Shown here: positions 1-5,063 of the stretch, in pieces
How positions within the stretch are numbered: position 1 is the first letter of the stretch
How the letters are laid out: each line of letters begins with the position of its first letter
Origin: an uncultured bacterium
GTDB lineage: Bacteria > Methylomirabilota > Methylomirabilia > Rokubacteriales > CSP1-6
DNA: 5,063 nt
Assembly (NCBI GenBank): GCA_946479205.1
Contig: CAMLFJ010000286.1
Coordinates: 1-5,063, forward strand
Reading direction: 5' to 3'
Notes under the pieces: model-generated
What the model saw: the letters and a program-made list of their open reading frames with translations, nothing else
Database searches by the model: none
Told to the model about the DNA's origin: nothing
Made by a program: the position numbers and the translations under genes

Positions 1-1831
1 CCCGGCGCACCCGCGCGAGATAGGCCTCGCGGCTCGCGTAACGCTCCTCGATGGAGAGACGCGGGTCGCCCGTTCGCGCCCGGTCGGCCGCGGTGCGCGC
101 GAAGGCGAGCGTGGAGCCCATCATGGCCATGATGTCGCCCGGGGCGCCCTGCTCCGGATGGCGCGGGTTCCAGCCCGTGAAGGTGGCCAGCGGCACCCGC
201 AGCTCGGGCGGGCGAATGCCCGCGCGCTCGTTGCCGTCGTCGTCCACCGCCGACACGAACGTCACGAAGGGCGCGCCGAGCTTGGGCGGCAGGGTGGCGA
301 TCCCGCGCTCGACCGCCGGGCCGAAGTCGAGCCGCTGCGGCCGCTGGACCCGGTCGGGGAAGCGCGCGCCGGGAATCGCGGCGTAGACCCCGCGCGTGGT
401 CTCGGCGGTCACCGCGGTGCCGTCGGCCAGGCGCGGGACCGCGCTGGGCGGCGGCTCCACCCCCTCGCCCACCCACCGATCGAGATTCACCAGCGCGGCG
501 CGCAGGAGCGGCGAGTAGTCCACCACGCTGAACGGGTGGAAGCCCCGGCCTCCGGTATTGGGATCGGCGGGCGGCGGCGGGAGCGCGCCCGGCGTGTGCT
601 GGCACCCCGCGAAGAGGTACTGGCGCACGTGGGCCGGAGGAGCCTCATCGCGCGTGCCGCCCACGTCGGTGTGCACGAGCGAGCCGTCGCCCCGCCAGTA
701 CTCGGCGGAGGTGTTGATGGTGAAGATGCGCGGCGGCTTCTGGCGGCCCGCCAGGCGCCGGAGGAGCGCGTCGCGCTGGCCGGTCACCGGATCGTCCTGC
801 TCTCCGTCGGTGAACGGGAACAGGCTGCCCACCGCGTGCACCGCGTTGAGCGAGGGCTGACCGAAGCGGCAGTTGAACTCGCCGCGCCGGCCCCCCGCCA
901 CGTGCGGGATCACCGCGTCCCAGACGAAGCGGCCGGCCTCGTCCTCGTCGAGGCCCAGGTAGAGCAGGTGCCGAAGGAAGCGCCCGCTCTGCGAGACGCC
1001 GAACACGTACGACCGCTCGATGGTCCCCGCGCAGGGATTCCCCTCGGCGGCGGTGCCCCAGCGCAGGAAGCTCGCGGTGTCGCGCACCGCGGTCCAGCCG
1101 AGCCCGCCCACCGGGGGATGCTCCGCGCGGTAGTAGCAGTCGTAGATGCGGCCCGGCTGGAAGCCCCCGTCGAGCGCGACCGACCCCGCGTCGGGGAAGC
1201 GCCAGGCCGCGCGCGGCAGCGTGACCGCGGGCGCGCCGGCGTGCTCGCGCACGGAGAGCTCCGCCTCCGGGTCGTCCAGGCGCGCGACCGGATGCGGGAT
1301 GTGGTAGCGGTCGGCCAGCGGCAGCACGTCCATCCGCGCATTCGGCCGGAACTCGCAGCGCACGCGCTCGGAGACGCCGGGCACCCGGGGCACCGTCATC
1401 GCCATCATCCCGTCGCGGCGCGGCACGTCGGGCTGCCAGCCGATCCAGGCCACCGTGTAGCCGTGGCGCATCAGGAACTGATTGCCGAAGTCCTCGCGGG
1501 ACGCCGGGTCGTTCGAGCGCGGGGCGGTGTTGAACATGCCGAGGGCGATCTTGCGGCCGCGATTCGGCACGTCGAGGAGCAGCCGGCCGCGCCCGCCGTC
1601 GAGCGGCCGCAGGAGGTAGAAGTCGGCGGAGTACTCCACGAGCCCGCGGGCGTTGCGGGGGGCCAGGCCGAGGTCCGCGACCGGCTCGTTCGCCCGGGCC
1701 GCCGGATCCGCGGTGAAGTGCAGGACGCCCTCGAGCTTCTCGTACGTGTGGGCCGTCCCGCTCGGGCCCTTGAAGGCGGCGCCGTCCAGCACCGGCTCGC
1801 GCCGGGTGATCTCGAGCCTGACGACGCCCAT
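1..1831 (-). CDS. Alpha/beta hydrolase domain protein (Abhydrolase_10-like), 3' end cut by window edge
   Basis: The frame is open from an ATG at 1831 to the left edge, giving 610 codons without a stop; the C-terminus is missing. A ribosome binding site GGAGGG lies 8 nt before the ATG, and the start is 17 nt after the preceding hydrolase's stop. Family-typical stretches appear in order: YEKLEGVLHFTADP (about residues 30-43), LAPRNARG (56-63), VEYSADFYLLRP (65-76), LLLDVPNRGRK (84-94). The nucleophile elbow is GVSQSGR (278-284), with Ser280 the likely nucleophile. FAGCQHTPG (407-415) makes His412 the likely catalytic histidine; Glu377 in NTSAEYW is a possible acid. The last visible residues, SIEERYASREAYLARVRR, resemble the end of this family from memory, so probably only a few tens of residues are lost. 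No signal peptide or membrane segment is seen, so it is probably cytoplasmic. The family is thought to be serine hydrolases, but substrates are mostly unknown. The family call is confident; the reaction is not known. Confidence 0.9.
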   Translation of the reverse strand, partial: MGVVRLEITRREPVLDGAAFKGPSGTAHTYEKLEGVLHFTADPAARANEPVADLGLAPRNARGLVEYSADFYLLRPLDGGRGRLLLDVPNRGRKIALGMFNTAPRSNDPASREDFGNQFLMRHGYTVAWIGWQPDVPRRDGMMAMTVPRVPGVSERVRCEFRPNARMDVLPLADRYHIPHPVARLDDPEAELSVREHAGAPAVTLPRAAWRFPDAGSVALDGGFQPGRIYDCYYRAEHPPVGGLGWTAVRDTASFLRWGTAAEGNPCAGTIERSYVFGVSQSGRFLRHLLYLGLDEDEAGRFVWDAVIPHVAGGRRGEFNCRFGQPSLNAVHAVGSLFPFTDGEQDDPVTGQRDALLRRLAGRQKPPRIFTINTSAEYWRGDGSLVHTDVGGTRDEAPPAHVRQYLFAGCQHTPGALPPPPADPNTGGRGFHPFSVVDYSPLLRAALVNLDRWVGEGVEPPPSAVPRLADGTAVTAETTRGVYAAIPGARFPDRVQRPQRLDFGPAVERGIATLPPKLGAPFVTFVSAVDDDGNERAGIRPPELRVPLATFTGWNPRHPEQGAPGDIMAMMGSTLAFARTAADRARTGDPRLSIEERYASREAYLARVRR

Positions 1832-1839
1832 CGCGTGAG

Positions 1840-1845
1840 CCCTCC
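1840..1845 (-). promoter_or_regulatory. Ribosome binding site of the long hydrolase gene
   Basis: On the minus strand this reads GGAGGG, followed by 8 nt and the ATG at 1831. It is the strongest Shine-Dalgarno match in the window and fixes the start of the long hydrolase. It sits in the 17-nt gap just after the TAG of the upstream hydrolase. Confidence 0.75.
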
Positions 1846-1848
1846 GAT

Positions 1849-2664
1849 CTAGAAGCCGAGGAACGGCTTGAGCGCGGCGAGGACCGCGTCCGGATTGTCC
1901 TCGTGCAGCGTGTGCACCGCGCGGGGAATCTCGACGAAGCGGCCCTGCGGCAGCTCCTTGGCCATGCGTAGGGCCACGTCGCGATCGAGGATCGGGCTCT
2001 CCTCGCCGCGCAGCACCAGCGTCGGCACCGGGATCTCGCGGAGCACCGCCCACCAGTCCACCTCCACCGTCGAGCGCCGCGTCTTCACGCTCGGGTGCCA
2101 CGCCCACACGATGCGCCCGTCCGGCCGCTGGCGCAGGCTCTGGGCCGCCACCCAGCGGTAGTAGTGGATGCCCGGATACGGGTTGCCGCGGAGGAGATGC
2201 TGGGCCGCCTGCTCGATGCTGTCCCAGTACTCGGGCTCGGGGGGGCCCGCCGGCGCCTGGGCGGCGCGCGCGCTGATCTCGGGCCCGATGTCCACGATCA
2301 CGAGCTTCTGCACCGACTCGGGGCGCTTCGAGGTGAAGTACATCGCGTTCCGCCCGCCCATGGAGAGCCCCACGACCACCAGCGGGGCCAGGCCGAGCTG
2401 GTCGATCATGCCGCTCAGATCGTCGAAGGCGGCGATCGGCCCGTAGACCTCGGCCGGATCGCTGTCGCCGTGCCCGCGCTGGTCGAGCGCGTACACGTGG
2501 AAGTGCGGCTGCAGCGCGATGGCGAGCGTATCCCAGGCGTGCGCGTGCCCGGTGAAGCCGTGCAGGAGGAGGAGCGGGGTGCGGCCCTCCCCGCCCCAGT
2601 CGAGCACGTGGAAGCGCAGACCCTGGACGGTCACGTTCCGGTCGATCGGCCGCAGCAGGTTCAT
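1849..2664 (-). CDS. Alpha/beta-fold hydrolase, 271 aa
   Basis: This is a compact, single-domain alpha/beta hydrolase of usual length and probably soluble. From the ATG at 2664 the visible motifs are: the oxyanion-hole HGFTG (residues 35-39), DQRGHGDSD (61-69), the nucleophile elbow GLSMGG (99-104) with Ser101, VDIGPE (124-129) after a core strand, and the late motif VHTLHEDNPD (250-259) with His251 as catalytic base. The usual acid position after the PTLVLRG strand reads EESPIL, without the common Ser-Asp pair, so the acid is uncertain (candidates Asp125, Glu129, Glu222, Asp227). A longer form from a GTG at 2712 (287 aa) is possible, but it would overlap the upstream gene by 38 nt and add a low-complexity leader. 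The ATG lies 10 nt after the upstream TGA, and the hydrolase core begins soon after it. Neither start has a clear ribosome binding site, which suggests translational coupling. Esterase, lactonase, C-C hydrolase or epoxide-hydrolase-like activity cannot be told apart here. Confidence 0.9.
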   Translation of the reverse strand: MNLLRPIDRNVTVQGLRFHVLDWGGEGRTPLLLLHGFTGHAHAWDTLAIALQPHFHVYALDQRGHGDSDPAEVYGPIAAFDDLSGMIDQLGLAPLVVVGLSMGGRNAMYFTSKRPESVQKLVIVDIGPEISARAAQAPAGPPEPEYWDSIEQAAQHLLRGNPYPGIHYYRWVAAQSLRQRPDGRIVWAWHPSVKTRRSTVEVDWWAVLREIPVPTLVLRGEESPILDRDVALRMAKELPQGRFVEIPRAVHTLHEDNPDAVLAALKPFLGF

Positions 2665-2674
2665 GCCGGCGCGA

Positions 2675-3064
2675 TCAGAGCTGGATGCGGCCGGGACCCC
2701 GCGGGCCGCCACGGCCGCCCATGTCGGGCGGCATCCGGTCGGGGATCACGATGTTGGAGGACTGCTCCCGGCGCAGCTCCTGCAGCTCGCGGATCGCCCG
2801 TTCGACGCCCACCTTGGCGCCCTCCGCGAACTTCTCGGCCGCGTCGCCGAGTGAGGTCGCGTCGATCTCGAAGGTGATCGGCAGCGCGCCCACCGGAGAG
2901 AGGAGCTGGGCCTCGCCCACGTAGAGGACCTTGCGGGCGAGGTCGATCGAGCCGTCCGTCGTCACCGGGGTCATCACCCGGATGATGCCGATCCGGCGGT
3001 CGGTATAGGTCTCCTCGCGATACAGGGCAGTGGCGTCCATACGGAGCTCGAGCTCATCGGCCAT
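2675..3064 (-). CDS. Unrecognised conserved-looking small protein, 129 aa
   Basis: I do not recognise this family. The start at the ATG at 3064 is supported by an AGAGAGGA ribosome binding site 9 nt upstream. The first two thirds look like a folded, mixed beta/alpha soluble domain. Probable strands are around residues 25-33 (IGIIRVMTP), 45-53 (KVLYVGEAQ) and 59-67 (GALPITFEI). A charged amphipathic helix follows at about 71-102, rich in Ala, Glu and Arg (LGDAAEKFAEGAKVGVERAI and onward). The last 20 residues (about 110-129) are a Met/Pro/Gly/Arg-rich, probably disordered tail ending in IQL. There is no signal peptide, membrane segment, Cys pair or obvious catalytic motif. It sits between a CoA-ester dehydratase and a hydrolase in the same direction, 33 nt after one and about 10 nt before the other, so it is very likely translated from the same transcript. 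It could be an accessory or chaperone-like subunit of a neighbouring enzyme, but that is inference. The frame is supported by codon bias and context. Confidence 0.8.
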   Translation of the reverse strand: MADELELRMDATALYREETYTDRRIGIIRVMTPVTTDGSIDLARKVLYVGEAQLLSPVGALPITFEIDATSLGDAAEKFAEGAKVGVERAIRELQELRREQSSNIVIPDRMPPDMGGRGGPRGPGRIQL

Positions 3065-3073
3065 CGTCGATAA

Positions 3074-3081
3074 TCCTCTCT
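3074..3081 (-). promoter_or_regulatory. Ribosome binding site of the 129-aa protein gene
   Basis: On the minus strand this reads AGAGAGGA, ending 9 nt before the ATG at 3064. It supports that start and indicates independent ribosome entry after the longest gap of the cluster (33 nt). The gap has 16 G/C bases out of 33, clearly less GC-rich than the surrounding genes. Confidence 0.65.
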
Positions 3082-3091
3082 TTCGTCGAAA
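3081..3091. repeat. Short perfect inverted repeat in the dehydratase-to-small-protein gap
   Basis: The plus strand reads TTTCGTCGAAA: 5-bp arms TTTCG/CGAAA around one central base, just upstream (in transcription sense) of the ribosome binding site of the 129-aa protein gene. A one-base loop cannot form a good hairpin, so it is at best a small protein-binding palindrome or chance. It falls in the least GC-rich stretch of the window. Confidence 0.25.
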
Positions 3092-3097
3092 AGTCCG

Positions 3098-3976
3098 TCA
3101 CGCGAGCTCGGCCCGCGCGCTCATCGCCACCGTGCCCTCGGGGGTCACCGCCCACAGCTCGGCCCCGCGGCCGTCCGCGGTGGGGCGGCCCCGCAGCTCG
3201 AAGGGCGCGCTGTCGAAGAGCGGCGCCCGCGCCTGGGTCTCGTATCCGGTGAACACGCGGCCGGGGTGCTGGTCGCGCGCGAAGTCGATCAGGAGCGTGG
3301 AGGTGAGCGGGCCGTGGACGACCAGCGCGGGGTATCCCTCCCGCTCCATGGCCCACGGCCGGTCGTAGTGGATGCGGTGACTGTTGAAGGTCAGCGCGGA
3401 GAAGCGGAACAGCAGCACCGGGTCCGGCGCGATCCGCCGGCGCCACGGCACGTCGTCCGGCGCGGTCTCGCGGCGCGGCGCCTGGTTGCGTTCGCCCGCC
3501 CGGACCTCCTCGCGGAACACGGTGCGGCGCTCTTCCTCGATGGCCAGGGCCGGGCCCGCGAAGATGCGTTGCACCACCGTGGCGAAGACCAGGGTGCCGG
3601 TGCCGCCGGTCTTGACCGAGATGTCGGCCAGCTCGGTCTCCCGGCGCACCGTGTCGCCGATGCGCAGCGGGCGGTGGAAGCGGAAGCGCTCGCCCGCGAA
3701 CATGCGACGGGGCAGCGGCATCGGCGGGATCACCCCGGTGTCGAGCGGGCTGCCGTCGGGACGGAGTGCGGCCGGCGGAAAGCGCGGGAGGAAGTAGAGC
3801 GACTGCCAGCCCGGGGGCAGCGGATCGCCCGGCCCGAGCTCGGGCTCGTCCCGGCCGAAGGTCAGGCGCAGCAAGTTGGCGGGCGCGGCGGTGATCACGT
3901 CGGTCGCGCTCTCGCGCCGGCCGACGTGCGCCTTCAGGTCGTCGAGCGCGACCCCCGATGTTCCCACGGCCGTCAC
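3098..3976 (-). CDS. FAS1-like/MaoC-type acyl-CoA dehydratase (HTD2 / mesaconyl-C4-CoA hydratase-like), 292 aa
   Basis: This is a double hotdog-fold protein of the size usual for HTD2-type dehydratases and mesaconyl-C4-CoA hydratases (about 280-300 aa). Family members add or remove water across a double bond in an acyl thioester; a CoA ester is the likely substrate and the site is the cytoplasm. The N-terminal FAS1-like/MaoC_N half covers about residues 8-155, including the RRMFAGERFRFHRPLRIGD segment (90-108), where 'GERFRFHRPLRIGD' is the typical surface of this domain. The C-terminal hotdog (about 180-290) carries the hydratase signature RFSALTFNSHRIHYD (191-205), then VVHGPLTSTLLIDF (219-232). 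Asn198 stands where classical MaoC hydratases have the catalytic Asp; His200 and His203 are the candidate catalytic histidines. The start codon is GTG, sharing the sequence GTGA with the amidase stop (4-nt overlap). No ribosome binding site is visible, so translation is probably coupled to the amidase. A second in-frame GTG three codons later is an alternative. The exact acyl-CoA is unknown; the mesaconyl assignment is by resemblance only. Confidence 0.88.
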   Translation of the reverse strand: MTAVGTSGVALDDLKAHVGRRESATDVITAAPANLLRLTFGRDEPELGPGDPLPPGWQSLYFLPRFPPAALRPDGSPLDTGVIPPMPLPRRMFAGERFRFHRPLRIGDTVRRETELADISVKTGGTGTLVFATVVQRIFAGPALAIEEERRTVFREEVRAGERNQAPRRETAPDDVPWRRRIAPDPVLLFRFSALTFNSHRIHYDRPWAMEREGYPALVVHGPLTSTLLIDFARDQHPGRVFTGYETQARAPLFDSAPFELRGRPTADGRGAELWAVTPEGTVAMSARAELA

Positions 3977-5063
3977 GCGCGCACCGGCGGGCGGCGGCGG
4001 TGCCAGTCCGTCTCCCGCTGATAGGCGTGGCCGGCGCGCAGCACGGTGACCTCGTCGAAGGGGCGGCCCGAGATCTGGAGCGACAGCGGCAGGCCGGTCG
4101 TGGAGAAGCCGGTCGGAAGGGCCAGCGTCGGCAGCCCGGTGATGTTGAACGGGCCCATGTTGCTCTTGGCGAACGGGAAGTCCGGATCCAGCACCACCTT
4201 GAATGCGGGCGCCGGACCGAGCGCGGTGGGCGTGACCAGCACGTCCACCGACTGCAGGACGCGCGCGGTGTCCTCGCGGATCTGGGCGCGCAGGCGCTGG
4301 GCCTGGATGTACTCATCGGCCCGGAAGAGCCCGCCCGCCATCAGCTTCTCGCGCAGCACGTCGCCGTAGAGCTCGGGCTTCGTGCGCAGATCCCGCTCGT
4401 GATAGGCGAACGCCTCGGTGAGCATGATCACCATGAAGGACGGGGTGGCGTGGATGCTCGGGATCGTCACGTCACGTACGGTGGCGCCGAGACGCCCGAG
4501 CTCGGCCAGCGCGCGCTCGAAGGCGGCCACCGTCTCCGGCTCCACCTGGTCGAAGAAGTAGTCGCGGACCACGCCGACCCGGAGGCCCTTGACGCCGCCC
4601 TCGAGGGTGGCCAGGTAGTCGGGCACCGGCTCGCGGGCCGAGGCGGGATCGGCCGGATCGTGGCCGGCCAGCGCCTGCAGCATGAAGGCGCAGTCCTCCG
4701 CGGAGCGCGCCATCGGCCCGGTGTGATCGAGGGTCCACGAGAGCGTGACCACTCCCACCCGGCTCACCCGCCCGTAGGTCGGCTTGAGCCCGGCGATGCC
4801 ACAGAAGGCGGCCGGCCCCCGGATGGACCCGCCGGTGTCGGAGCCGAGCGAGCCCACCGTCATGCCGGCGGCCAGCGCCGCGCCGGAGCCGCTGCTCGAG
4901 CCGCCCGGGATGTGATCGAGGTTCCACGGGTTGCGGGCGGGCGGGAAGCGGTGACCCGGGAACTGGATGCCGAAGGCGAACTCGTGGGTGATCAGCTTGC
5001 CGAGCATGACCATGCCCGCCTGCTGGAGCCGGGTCACGCAGGTGCAATCGAAGTCCGGGACCC
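3973..5063 (-). CDS. Amidase-signature family amidase, N-terminus beyond right edge
   Basis: The frame is open from the right edge to a TGA at 3973, leaving 362 visible codons. Such amidases are usually about 450-480 aa, so roughly the first 100 are missing, including the segment with the catalytic Lys. Residues just inside the edge (VPDFDCTCVTRLQQAG) already match the family, so the GTG at 5037 is an internal Val and not the start. Counting from that GTG, LGKLITHEFAFG is at 12-23, the Gly/Ser-rich signature PGGSSSGSGAALAAG at 44-58 (supplying the cis-Ser), and LGSDTGGSIRGPAAFCG at 64-80, with Ser71 (codon 4825-4827) as nucleophile. GLKPTYGRVSRVGV follows at 83-96 and LDHTGPMARS at 103-112. 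The C-terminal half has the usual LVTPTALGPAP and NITGLPTLALP segments and ends near TDWHRRRPP. Members hydrolyse carboxamides to acid and ammonia or amine. The C-terminal form and the lack of gatB/gatC nearby argue for a catabolic amidase and against the tRNA-amidotransferase subunit GatA. The substrate is not predictable. It is the first visible gene of the cluster and overlaps the dehydratase by 4 nt. Confidence 0.92.
   Translation of the reverse strand, partial: VPDFDCTCVTRLQQAGMVMLGKLITHEFAFGIQFPGHRFPPARNPWNLDHIPGGSSSGSGAALAAGMTVGSLGSDTGGSIRGPAAFCGIAGLKPTYGRVSRVGVVTLSWTLDHTGPMARSAEDCAFMLQALAGHDPADPASAREPVPDYLATLEGGVKGLRVGVVRDYFFDQVEPETVAAFERALAELGRLGATVRDVTIPSIHATPSFMVIMLTEAFAYHERDLRTKPELYGDVLREKLMAGGLFRADEYIQAQRLRAQIREDTARVLQSVDVLVTPTALGPAPAFKVVLDPDFPFAKSNMGPFNITGLPTLALPTGFSTTGLPLSLQISGRPFDEVTVLRAGHAYQRETDWHRRRPPVRA

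Noticed and set aside
158..1852. A 564-codon open frame on the plus strand
   Set aside because: It is exactly antisense to the long hydrolase, whose frame shows recognised family motifs along its length. The plus-strand product is Arg/Val/Ala/His-rich low-complexity sequence, as expected from the reverse strand of GC-rich codons.
2665..2712. GTG at 2712 as the start of the compact hydrolase
   Set aside because: It would add 16 residues of low-complexity sequence and overlap the upstream gene by 38 nt, with no ribosome binding site. The ATG at 2664 fits the fold better, though it also lacks a clear site.
2095..2877. A 260-codon plus-strand frame over the compact hydrolase and the small gene
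   Set aside because: It is antisense to two supported genes and its composition is that of a GC-rich shadow frame; no motif is visible.
3065..3100. Internal promoter before the 129-aa gene, using GATTAT as a -10 box
   Set aside because: The hexamer overlaps the ribosome binding site and lies only a few bases from the ATG, leaving no room for a leader, and no matching -35 box is convincing.
3054..4316. A 420-codon minus-strand frame spanning the amidase end and the dehydratase
   Set aside because: It is out of frame with both genes, which carry clear catalytic motifs. Its product is Arg/Ala/Pro/Gly-rich and resembles no protein family.
5035..5037. GTG at 5037 as the true start of the amidase
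   Set aside because: The frame continues upstream to the window edge with family-like sequence, and starting here would remove the Lys segment of the catalytic triad. It is an internal valine codon.
3973..5063. GatA subunit of the tRNA amidotransferase
   Set aside because: The signature region is shared by the whole family, but the segment after GLKPTYGRVSR and the C-terminal TDWHRRRPP end match catabolic amidases better, and no gatB or gatC is visible nearby.

Overview
The window is very GC-rich bacterial DNA in which every base is used for protein coding on the minus strand. Strong G/C bias at third codon positions, short gaps between genes and a soluble-enzyme gene content suggest a free-living, probably soil or sediment, GC-rich bacterium. 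The style resembles Candidatus Rokubacteria/Methylomirabilota or a GC-rich proteobacterium, but this is a weak inference because the window has no phylogenetic marker gene.

In transcription order (right to left) there are five genes. (1) The C-terminal three quarters of an amidase-signature (AS) family amidase, with its N-terminus beyond the right edge. (2) A two-domain FAS1-like/MaoC (HTD2-type, mesaconyl-C4-CoA-hydratase-like) acyl-CoA dehydratase or hydratase, whose GTG start overlaps the amidase stop by four bases (GTGA). (3) A 129-residue protein I do not recognise, with a good ribosome binding site and a Gly/Pro/Arg-rich tail. (4) A compact alpha/beta hydrolase. (5) A long protein of the 'alpha/beta hydrolase domain' family (Abhydrolase_10 type), 610 residues of which are visible before it runs off the left edge.

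Stop-to-start distances are -4, +33, about +10 and +17 nt, so the five genes very probably form one operon that starts upstream of the window and continues or ends downstream of it. The content (amidase, acyl-CoA hydratase, two serine hydrolases) fits breakdown of an amide- or ester-containing organic compound: hydrolysis of C-N and C-O bonds, then CoA-ester processing. No CoA ligase, CoA transferase, transporter or regulator is visible, so the substrate cannot be named.

I see no RNA genes, mobile elements, CRISPR array, convincing promoter or terminator. No non-coding stretch exceeds 33 bases. The region is mostly ordinary catabolic gene content. The points worth a second look are the unrecognised small protein, possible departures from the usual active-site residues in the compact hydrolase and the dehydratase, and the pairing of two unrelated hydrolase subfamilies.
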